From Chitinophagales bacterium (lineage in GTDB: Bacteria > Bacteroidota > Bacteroidia > Chitinophagales > JAHDHT01): a DNA stretch of 10,701 nt. The position numbers and the translations under genes are program-made. The stretch is taken from positions 8,711 through 19,411 of the forward strand of contig JAHDHT010000017.1 of assembly GCA_020631175.1 (NCBI GenBank). The letters are read 5' to 3'. Of this stretch, positions 1 through 6,742 are shown piece by piece. Position 1 is the first letter of the stretch. Each line of letters begins with the position of its first letter. Under the pieces are notes generated by a model. The model was not told where the DNA came from. It searched no databases and saw only the letters and a program-made list of their open reading frames with translations.

Positions 1-23
1 TTTTTATTTCCTTTTTTTAAATC

Positions 24-3000
24 TTATTTTTTTATAAACTGAGCTCTATAAATCATTTTATTTGATTTTAAAATAAGCATATACTGGCCCGTTTCGAGAT
101 AATCAATTGCCATTGTTTTATTCAGTTGTCCTGATGGGCTTTGGAGCGATTCTTCCATTAAAACTTTACCTTGAAGATCCTGAATAGTTAATGTATAATC
201 TCCTTTTTCAACATCCGGAATATTAATATTTATAAAATTATTAGCCGGCACAGGAAACAGATTAAGTTCTTCGATAATTGGCGTATTCGCTTTTGAAGGG
301 CTAATGGTTCCTAAATTATAATTTACAAAGCTGTAAGAGATGGTAAATACAACTACACTCTCTTCGATTGTATTTGTACATCCTTCCGAATCAGTATATG
401 TATACGTAACATCATGCTGTCCTGGTCCGGCGAGACCCGGATTGAATGCATTAAATATGATACCCGGACCGTTAAACGTTCCACCTGCAGGTGACCCTGT
501 TAATGATAATGGGGTAGCACTTGAGGTTACACCCGGCAGACCAGAAATACTTAGAGCCGGTAATAGGTTTATAGTAACGGTAACCGGTGTTGCATCACTT
601 TCACAATTCGATTGTGTTTGAGTGGCATAATAAGTAGCTGTGTTTTGATTGGAAGGAGCTAAGGTATTTCCATTACCGATATTATTATTTAATAAAGCAT
701 CACTGTACCAGTTAATATCAGAACCTGTCGCAATTAAGGTATTAACTGTTTCACCTTCACAATAGGTATTTGCACCACTTACAGAAGGAGCAGCTGTACT
801 TAAAAAGTCAACATCAACAGATGAAGTAGCTGAAGTACAACCATTTACTGTTTGGGTTGCATAATATGTAACCGGTTCATCCGGGGTTGGGCTATATGTT
901 GGACCTACTCCTAATTGATAAGTAGCAGCAGCATCGAAATACCAAATGATATTTGATCCGGCAGCGCTTAGGTCAGTCGGAGTATCTCCTACACAATAGT
1001 TTGTTGTGCCACTAATAAGCGGCGGATTTGGAATTGGAAATACATTTATAGTTGCCGAGCCAGCCGGGCTTTCGCAACCATTTACTGTTTGCGTTGCAAA
1101 ATAAGTACCACCGGAAGTCGGGTTATACGATGTGCTATTCGAAATATTGGTGGTTAGGTTTGAATTACTGTACCAGGAAATATTTGATCCACTTGCTGAA
1201 ATTGTATTTATTGGATCGCCATCGCAATAATCTGCTGATCCACTTATAACAGGTGCATTTGGTACCGGATTAACGGTTATGCTGACAGAAGCTAAAGGAC
1301 TTTCACATCCATTTACAGTTTGAGAAGCATAATACGTAAAGGTACCGGTGCTGTTTATTGTTGGAGTATAATTGTTTCCGGTTGCGATTGTATTATTTCC
1401 ATTCGAATCATCGTACCATGTAACGTTCGTTCCGGTTGAATTAACCACATTAATATTTTGTCCTTCACAGTAGGTACCCGCACCGTTTATTGCAGGTGCA
1501 GAAGGGAAGGCAAAAACTTCAATATAATTTGTTTGTGTAACAGCGTTTCCGTTACCATTGTTATTAGATGCAGTCAGCGTTACGTCGTAAAGGCCAGGAG
1601 TGTTATATGTAACAACAGGATTTTGCTGAGTTGAACTGGAAGGAGTTCCTCCCGGGAAAACCCAGTTCCATGAGTTCGGATTTTCGGTACTGTTATCGGT
1701 AAACTGAACCGTTATGCTACCACAATCAGAAGTTTGATCTGCAGTAAATGCGACTTGAGGAACCGGACCGCTTGTTGCATTATCGATAACACACCATCCA
1801 TCCAAACCGGCTTCAACAAGGTGCCCATTGCCTAAGTCACTTGTAACGAATCGCATCTGCATGGTAGCAGATGGACTTACAAAATTACTTACAGCAAAAC
1901 TATTGTAATGCCATTGACCTTCATTTGGATCTCCGTCTGTAATAGTTTCAACAGTCACAAAAGCACCACCGTTTGAAATTTCGATTCTGAATTCATCATC
2001 GGGTGCGCTATTTCCTCCGTCGTTGAAAAACCAGCGATAATATTCAATATCAGGATTGGTATAGCCTGTTAAATCAAAAACAGGAGAGAGAAGTGTTACT
2101 TCTCCGTCATCTACATCATCATTACCTGCGCCACCGCCACCGTTACCGGTAACAAAAGCCATATCACCTAAATCTCCCGTTAAATCGACATCAGGGTTTG
2201 ATGGACTTCCATTAAAGTCTGTTCCATTTGGTTCGCCTAATTCCCAGAAACCCGTAGTTGCACCGTTAGAGGATGTTGTCCATCCGAGATCAACCGCGAA
2301 ATCATCACAATAACCTTCTTCCAATTCAATTACAAGATTTTCACCACCATTGAATGTAAGGTTGGTTATTTCTTCGGTGATATATCCCCATTGACCGGCA
2401 AAAACTGTATATGTTGTTCCAGTGAAAATAGACGTGTTAAAATTTCCTGAACCGTTAACATTAACATTATTACTAGCTGTATTTTCAATGAAAATTAATT
2501 CTGCATTACCTATAGGGTTGCCGTTATTTGCATCTATAACACTTCCTGTAATGTTAGCGGTACCCTGAACAATTAATTGAACATTATTGGTATTTGCTGT
2601 ACATGCTGAGAAGTTTACATTTTGTGTTTGGGAACCCAGACCGGTTCCGGAGTAAGTGACGGTGTAGGTGCCGGCATTAGCAACTCCGGTTACGTAATAT
2701 CCATTATTATCTGTAGTAACGGATGCTTGCCCATACCCACTAACATTAACGAGTGCACCGCTTATAGGGTTACCGTTTCCATCGGTTACCGTTCCTTCAA
2801 GAAAAGCAGCACAGTCATAATCTTTATCAATTATAAAAAGTCCTTCTGTTTGATCGGTCGCCAAAATTTTTCCTGAGGGTAAAAAGGGATAAGCTCCCCA
2901 GCAGCCTGCAAAGGTATTTCCAGTTGCCGGATTGGTATCGTAAAATGCTACCTGTACCAATACGGAAGGATAATTAGCATCTACTACTGTTATTCCATCC

Positions 3001-3899
3001 GCGTAATAAGAGGTAATTAAAAAGTCTTCACAGACATGCACATTGTGCGGAATTACATTTTGTCCCGGAGATGAAAGGTGTCCGTCTAATCTTTTAATAT
3101 CATTTGGATCTGAAACATCCCAGGCTCCAACTTCGGCACCTCCTGTTTCATCTGTTGTATAACAGGTCAGTCCGTCATCACTTAACCAAGTGTTATGCGT
3201 AAAGGTATTGGTTGTAGGTTCTTGTCCTAATAAAACCGGGTTTGCTTTATCTGATACATCAATAATTTGCATAACCCCATTATTGATTGCACCTCCATAC
3301 ATTAGATCATTTCTAACATAAGCATCGTGTAAGTAGTTATTATTATATACACCCAGAATTGGTGGATCGGTAGGATTAGCATTTACATCAATCATTATTG
3401 CTCCACCTGCACCGAAGTTCGCTCCTGTAATATATGCGATACCATTTTCATCGATATAGATGTTGTGCGCGCTAGTAAATGTAACATTGCCGGATCCTGT
3501 CCAAAAAATTGAAGTTGCAAAATTCGGAAGATTAGATAAGTCAATTATTTCTAATCCACCTCCGGATTCATTAGTAACATATGCATAATTTCCCCAGGTC
3601 TTCATATCTCTCCATGTAGAGTTTGGTCCCGGAAGGAATTCTACTTCTATAGGATTTGAAGGAACGGTAATGTCAACAATTGAAGTACCTTCTCTTTGTC
3701 CGACTATTGCGTATTCTTTGTTAGCAGCTGCATAACCCCATATATCGCTTAGGTTAGAACTATTTTCAGTGTCACCATTATAGTTTAGTTGCCCCAGGAG
3801 TGTTAACTGATTTTGTGCATTTACATTTGAATTTATCAAGCAAAATGCGATTGTAATGATCCACACATAGGTGCATCTTAACATTGTAAAATGTTTCAT
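24..3899 (-). CDS. Choice-of-anchor B (LVIVD-repeat) secreted protein with PKD and Ig-like domains and a T9SS sorting domain
   Basis: This is a complete 1291-residue secreted protein with no recognisable catalytic motif. A Sec signal peptide covers residues 1-28, with probable cleavage after VNA; there is no lipobox. Residues about 33-365 form a choice-of-anchor B region with six LVIVD-like strands, for example GTSIVDITVPSNP at 71, GLEIIDLSN at 115, GVMQIIDVSD at 208 and GLFIIDKD at 353, probably a beta-propeller-like fold. Two carboxypeptidase-regulatory-like beta-sandwiches follow (about 368-444 and 448-527). Next is a jelly-roll-like domain (about 530-712) with an Asp-rich loop near 593-600, one PKD domain (716-796), four Ig-like units (797-1111), the 87-residue module shared with both neighbours (1117-1203) and a T9SS type A sorting domain (about 1212-1291, ending FIKK). 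The ATG at 3899 is chosen because the signal peptide follows directly; Met6 is a possible alternative. It begins 72 bp after the upstream protease gene, so co-transcription is plausible. The ligand and role are unknown. Confidence is high for the architecture and low for the function. Confidence 0.93.
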   Translation of the reverse strand: MKHFTMLRCTYVWIITIAFCLINSNVNAQNQLTLLGQLNYNGDTENSSNLSDIWGYAAANKEYAIVGQREGTSIVDITVPSNPIEVEFLPGPNSTWRDMKTWGNYAYVTNESGGGLEIIDLSNLPNFATSIFWTGSGNVTFTSAHNIYIDENGIAYITGANFGAGGAIMIDVNANPTDPPILGVYNNNYLHDAYVRNDLMYGGAINNGVMQIIDVSDKANPVLLGQEPTTNTFTHNTWLSDDGLTCYTTDETGGAEVGAWDVSDPNDIKRLDGHLSSPGQNVIPHNVHVCEDFLITSYYADGITVVDANYPSVLVQVAFYDTNPATGNTFAGCWGAYPFLPSGKILATDQTEGLFIIDKDYDCAAFLEGTVTDGNGNPISGALVNVSGYGQASVTTDNNGYYVTGVANAGTYTVTYSGTGLGSQTQNVNFSACTANTNNVQLIVQGTANITGSVIDANNGNPIGNAELIFIENTASNNVNVNGSGNFNTSIFTGTTYTVFAGQWGYITEEITNLTFNGGENLVIELEEGYCDDFAVDLGWTTSSNGATTGFWELGEPNGTDFNGSPSNPDVDLTGDLGDMAFVTGNGGGGAGNDDVDDGEVTLLSPVFDLTGYTNPDIEYYRWFFNDGGNSAPDDEFRIEISNGGAFVTVETITDGDPNEGQWHYNSFAVSNFVSPSATMQMRFVTSDLGNGHLVEAGLDGWCVIDNATSGPVPQVAFTADQTSDCGSITVQFTDNSTENPNSWNWVFPGGTPSSSTQQNPVVTYNTPGLYDVTLTASNNNGNGNAVTQTNYIEVFAFPSAPAINGAGTYCEGQNINVVNSTGTNVTWYDDSNGNNTIATGNNYTPTINSTGTFTYYASQTVNGCESPLASVSITVNPVPNAPVISGSADYCDGDPINTISASGSNISWYSNSNLTTNISNSTSYNPTSGGTYFATQTVNGCESPAGSATINVFPIPNPPLISGTTNYCVGDTPTDLSAAGSNIIWYFDAAATYQLGVGPTYSPTPDEPVTYYATQTVNGCTSATSSVDVDFLSTAAPSVSGANTYCEGETVNTLIATGSDINWYSDALLNNNIGNGNTLAPSNQNTATYYATQTQSNCESDATPVTVTINLLPALSISGLPGVTSSATPLSLTGSPAGGTFNGPGIIFNAFNPGLAGPGQHDVTYTYTDSEGCTNTIEESVVVFTISYSFVNYNLGTISPSKANTPIIEELNLFPVPANNFININIPDVEKGDYTLTIQDLQGKVLMEESLQSPSGQLNKTMAIDYLETGQYMLILKSNKMIYRAQFIKK
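291..551 (-). repeat. Copy A of the shared 87-residue pre-sorting-domain module
   Basis: Residues 1117-1203 of the LVIVD protein run from SISGLPGVTSS through GGTFNGPG, FNPGLAGPGQHDVTYTYTD and EGC to FVNYNLGTISPSK, directly before the T9SS sorting domain. The first two thirds resemble the GPG/AGPG-containing Ig-like strands common in Bacteroidota adhesins. The last part, centred on YNLGTISP, is a linker I do not recognise from a named family. Confidence 0.85.
567..1511 (-). repeat. Four tandem Ig-like repeats in the LVIVD protein
   Basis: Residues 797-1111 of the LVIVD protein form four units of 81, 77, 78 and 79 residues, each with a YC near the start (Cys811, 892, 969, 1047) and a second Cys near the end (865, 942, 1021, 1099). 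They carry the same landmarks as the six-unit array in the Ig-repeat protease (YC.G, WY, YYATQTVNGC) but are more divergent in sequence and length. This suggests an older array than the regular 237-bp one. Confidence 0.88.
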
Positions 3900-3971
3900 G
3901 AACTGTCTTTGTAATGTGATTTATACCCTTTTCTTGTTATTCAACGCAGAAAACGAAGAAGAGTTAAACTT
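3900..3971. other. 72-bp intergenic gap between the second protease and the LVIVD gene
   Basis: No convincing hairpin follows the protease stop at 3972, and no clear TTTG/TAnnTTTG promoter pair precedes the ATG at 3899. Absence of a terminator and the short distance favour read-through from the protease gene, but this remains an inference. Confidence 0.45.
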
Positions 3972-6596
3972 TTATTCTTTAATGAATTTTGTAGTTGTGC
4001 TTCCGTCTCCGGTTTTCAATTCTGCAAGATACATACCAGGCTCAAGATCAGATAGATCTAAATTCATAATCGTCATATAATCAACCAATTCAACGGTTTT
4101 TTGAACGAGTATGCTTCCGTTCGGATTAAAGATTCGAATTGTGGCCTGATCTTCATTGCTATCTGAATTTTTTTCCATCCAGAAAGAAGCTGTATTGACA
4201 ACCGGGTTGGGGTGGATGGATAATCCATTCATTTTTGCCGGTGCTAAAGTACCTAATGTATAGTCAATGAAATCAAATGTAAGTGATACTACGAGAATTT
4301 GTTGCTGAGTCGTATTTACACAACCGAATTCATCTTCATAGGTATACGTTATTGTGTGAAAACCCGGTCCTGCAATAGCAGGATTGAAGGCATTAATGAT
4401 AACGCCGGGTCCATCGAATGTACCACCAGTTGGTTGTGCATCTAAAGCTAATGGTGTTGCTGAAGATGTACTGGAAGGAAGACCATTTATTGATAATGTT
4501 GTTGCTTCAGGTACATAGATATAATCTGTTATGGTTAAATCCTGGCTGCTTCCAATAGGGTTTGAAGCGGTAAGGCTTACTGAATATAATCCTGGAGTAT
4601 TGTATTGAACGGTTGGATTCTGATCGGATGATACAGCCGGTTCTCCTCCTTCGAATGTCCATTCCCATCCATCCGGATTTTCTGTAGACTCGTCAATAAA
4701 CTGAACGAATCCATTTAAACAAACGGTATCCATATCGGCACTAAACCCTGCAGAAGGAGCAGCTGCTTCAACCGGAACGCATGCAGATGATACATTGAAG
4801 TTGTCGATGAATAAATTATTCCCGCTTCCATTGACTGTTTCCAGTTTTACGTGTACATCAGCAAATCCTTCATAAGGACTTAAGTCAAAATCAAAACAGC
4901 CATTTAAGGCATTATTATCGAAGCACCAATCAAGTGTTTCATCGGGTGAAAATTCTCCTGAGCCTGAAGTCGTAGTTATAAAAGAACCGCTTCCATCCTC
5001 AGCACCTGCAAATAGAATTTCATAAGGAGCTCCGTCTGCTGAGATGCTAATTATAAGGCTATCCGGCTCTATAACATCATCATTAAAGTAGGCATATTCA
5101 ATGCTTAACTTGGTATTGGTACGATTACTTAAGTCAATTGCCGGAGAAATGAGCGCATCTCTTGCACCAATTGCATTATATGGATAGAAAGGCATTCTAG
5201 CAGCTACATTTCCACCATTCGCGCCGCCGACTAAACGTAAATCCCATCCATAACTGTAATCAATATTTTCATTGGTCCAACCATTTGTGTAGAAGCTTCC
5301 GCTTTCAAAGTCTTCAACGAATATTTCATCATCACCGGCGGCATCTATATTTACATAATCCGTTAATGTAATTAGGTCGGTTCCGTTATCATTTTCAACG
5401 GTTAGTATTACATCATAACTTCCCGGGCTATTATAGGTTACAAATGGATTTGTTGCATTTGAAGTGGAAGGCGATCCACCCGGAAAAGACCAAGAATACG
5501 TAATAGGAGTTCCTTCATCTCCAGCATTAAAGCTAAATACAGAACCCGGGCAGCCCGAAGTTATTTCTGCATTTACACTTGCAACAGGTGGAAGGATGTT
5601 TATGCAGGCATCATTATTTGTAAATAAGCTTTGTCTTTGATTAAGACAAGCATTTCGCATTCGGGTATTTTGATCCGGGGTGAAATTTTTACGGCATGCT
5701 GATGTGATATAATCCATGAAGTTACTATGCTGATCAAATACATCAGAATCAAAGGGGTTATTTGGTGATGGATCATCTGCATCTGTATCGCATGAATTGG
5801 TTATGCCACATACAGTGCTTTCATTGGTAGCATCATCCGGTGGTGTATCACAGATTCTATCTCCGTCCGAATTACAATCATTGTTTATACATCCATCCTG
5901 AAAAGTATGATAGATATTTAAGTAGTGACCTACTTCATGCACAAGAACAGAGGTATAAGAACCACTAATTCCGACCTGATCATAAATAACAACAATTCCA
6001 TCCCAATCTTCACCGTGGCTACTTGCGAAATATGCGAAGCCTAAAATAACGCCATCTGTACCGGTGCTACCAATTGAGTTTACTACCCAAATATTCAGGT
6101 ATTTATATGGGTCCCATCGACTTAAGTCTTTTACGGCAAGATCATTATTGATGTCCATATCCGTAAGTGTATTCTGCACGCGGACTATTCCGTTGGTTGG
6201 ATTGCCATTCGGGTCTTGTTGAGCCAGACAAAAGGTAATTTCTGCATCTCCACCGATATCAAGATCTTCATAATAGCCTTCATTAGCTAATGCTTCGTTC
6301 ATGAAACCTACTGCTTCATAAACTCTTTGGTCCGGAATATTCTCCTGACCACCATTGTGAATAATATGAAACACCACCGGGATTTCAAGCACCGGTGTAT
6401 TTTCAAATTTGCTATAGTTATTGTTGTAATAATTATCGAGAATCTCTTCTTCCATGAGTTCATGTTTGAGACGGTATTCAGGATCATTTTCCATTAGATG
6501 TTGGTGTTTCAAATCTGTTCCACATTCATCTGCGAAAGCTGAAAAAGAAATAGAAATGAAAAGGAAACTGAAAATCAGAACATTAATGCGTTTCAT
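3972..6596 (-). CDS. Secreted M43 (pappalysin/ulilysin-type) zinc metalloprotease with PKD domains and a T9SS sorting domain
   Basis: This is a complete 874-residue zinc endopeptidase acting outside the cell. The ATG at 6596 is preferred over an in-frame TTG 9 bp upstream because it gives a normal signal peptide (1-22, MKRINVL through SAFA, then DECGTD). A propeptide starting with Cys25-Gly-Thr follows; this Cys may keep the zymogen latent by binding zinc (inference). The catalytic domain begins near IPVVFHII (72-79). The zinc site is HEVGHYLNIYH, with His220, Glu221, His224 and His230. Asn227 replaces the usual Gly, a variant tolerated in metzincins. A Cys/Asp-rich stretch ending CDTPP (236-253) and a Met-turn at Met294 (NFMDY) support M43, the family that includes ulilysin and Tannerella mirolysin. 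Downstream are PKD (339-418), a jelly-roll-like domain (about 424-606), PKD (614-695), the shared 87-residue module (702-788) and a T9SS sorting domain (792-874, ending FIKE). Unlike its neighbours it has no Ig array. The substrate is unknown. Confidence 0.94.
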   Translation of the reverse strand: MKRINVLIFSFLFISISFSAFADECGTDLKHQHLMENDPEYRLKHELMEEEILDNYYNNNYSKFENTPVLEIPVVFHIIHNGGQENIPDQRVYEAVGFMNEALANEGYYEDLDIGGDAEITFCLAQQDPNGNPTNGIVRVQNTLTDMDINNDLAVKDLSRWDPYKYLNIWVVNSIGSTGTDGVILGFAYFASSHGEDWDGIVVIYDQVGISGSYTSVLVHEVGHYLNIYHTFQDGCINNDCNSDGDRICDTPPDDATNESTVCGITNSCDTDADDPSPNNPFDSDVFDQHSNFMDYITSACRKNFTPDQNTRMRNACLNQRQSLFTNNDACINILPPVASVNAEITSGCPGSVFSFNAGDEGTPITYSWSFPGGSPSTSNATNPFVTYNSPGSYDVILTVENDNGTDLITLTDYVNIDAAGDDEIFVEDFESGSFYTNGWTNENIDYSYGWDLRLVGGANGGNVAARMPFYPYNAIGARDALISPAIDLSNRTNTKLSIEYAYFNDDVIEPDSLIISISADGAPYEILFAGAEDGSGSFITTTSGSGEFSPDETLDWCFDNNALNGCFDFDLSPYEGFADVHVKLETVNGSGNNLFIDNFNVSSACVPVEAAAPSAGFSADMDTVCLNGFVQFIDESTENPDGWEWTFEGGEPAVSSDQNPTVQYNTPGLYSVSLTASNPIGSSQDLTITDYIYVPEATTLSINGLPSSTSSATPLALDAQPTGGTFDGPGVIINAFNPAIAGPGFHTITYTYEDEFGCVNTTQQQILVVSLTFDFIDYTLGTLAPAKMNGLSIHPNPVVNTASFWMEKNSDSNEDQATIRIFNPNGSILVQKTVELVDYMTIMNLDLSDLEPGMYLAELKTGDGSTTTKFIKE
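4233..4493 (-). repeat. Copy B of the shared 87-residue pre-sorting-domain module
   Basis: Residues 702-788 of the second protease run from SINGLPSSTSS through GGTFDGPG, FNPAIAGPGFHTITYTYED and FGC to FIDYTLGTLAPAK. The length is exactly 87 residues with no gap against the other two copies. It is the most diverged copy and here follows a PKD domain directly, with no Ig array between. Confidence 0.85.
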
Positions 6597-6602
6597 GAAT
6601 AT

Positions 6603-6634
6603 CAAAATTTGTGTGAATATACTGAATTAACAAG
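6603..6634 (-). promoter_or_regulatory. Weak candidate Bacteroidota-type promoter before the second protease gene
   Basis: On the minus strand, CTTG at 6634-6631 is followed after 20 nt by AAATTTTG at 6610-6603. The second element matches the Bacteroidota -7 consensus TAnnTTTG at five of six fixed positions, and the first resembles part of the -33 TTTG element. The expected transcription start would fall only about 4 nt before the ATG at 6596, giving an almost leaderless mRNA, which lowers confidence. It is listed because a terminator-like hairpin sits between this gene and the one upstream, so a promoter is expected in the 146-bp gap. Confidence 0.2.
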
Positions 6635-6657
6635 GTTTTAGGGTTTTGGTTTTGGTT
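6634..6657 (+). repeat. G/T-rich short direct repeat (GGTTTT units)
   Basis: On the plus strand, three GGTTTT units and a final GGTT are packed into 24 bases, giving four closely spaced runs of two or three G separated by T-rich loops. This could be chance in a small intergenic region. It lies between the hairpin and the start codon of the protease gene at 6596, so it would form part of that gene's upstream region. Confidence 0.5.
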
Positions 6658-6684
6658 ATGTGAAAGACAAATCGACGTCAAATA

Positions 6685-6721
6685 AGAAAGCCTTTGTCAA
6701 TTTATCTGACAAAGGCTTTCT
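6685..6721 (-). terminator. Intrinsic terminator-like hairpin after the 3' end of the Ig-repeat protease gene
   Basis: A perfect 15-bp inverted repeat (AGAAAGCCTTTGTCA, 7-nt loop, then its exact complement) starts 21 bp past the stop codon at 6743. On the minus strand the stem is followed by CTTATTTGA, which is T-rich but not a clean T-run. Position and stem strength make it the likely end of the upstream transcript. On the plus strand no gene leads into it, so termination of minus-strand transcription is the natural reading. If correct, the next gene (start 6596) needs its own promoter. Confidence 0.8.
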
Positions 6722-6742
6722 CTATAAATACTCGTTCGTATT

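Larger units (their letters stand above)
6597..6742. other. 146-bp intergenic region between the two protease genes
   Basis: This gap holds the terminator-like hairpin near its high-coordinate end, a G/T-rich short direct repeat at 6634-6657 and a weak promoter candidate next to the ATG. I see no Shine-Dalgarno-like purine run before the ATG at 6596, which is common in Bacteroidota. No small gene is supported here. Confidence 0.7.

Noticed and set aside
340..621. Plus-strand open frame of 93 codons, and similar frames at 1052-1249, 2622-2876, 8880-9134, 9367-9579 and 9859-10176
   Set aside because: They lie fully inside long minus-strand genes with clear domain content, have no recognisable domain, and are explained as antisense shadows of repetitive coding sequence.
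3839..3841. Lipoprotein signal at Cys20 of the LVIVD protein
   Set aside because: The residues before it (TIAF) do not fit a lipobox, and a normal signal peptidase I site (VNA) follows.
3900..3971. Promoter before the LVIVD gene
   Set aside because: TATAAATC and TTG-like strings occur, but none matches the Bacteroidota TTTG and TAnnTTTG pair at the right spacing.
3871..4080. Plus-strand open frame across the 72-bp gap
   Set aside because: It overlaps the ends of two well-supported genes and encodes no recognisable motif.
6603..6605. TTG at 6605 as the start of the second protease
   Set aside because: It adds only three residues (M-I-F) ahead of an ATG that gives a normal MKR-type signal peptide.
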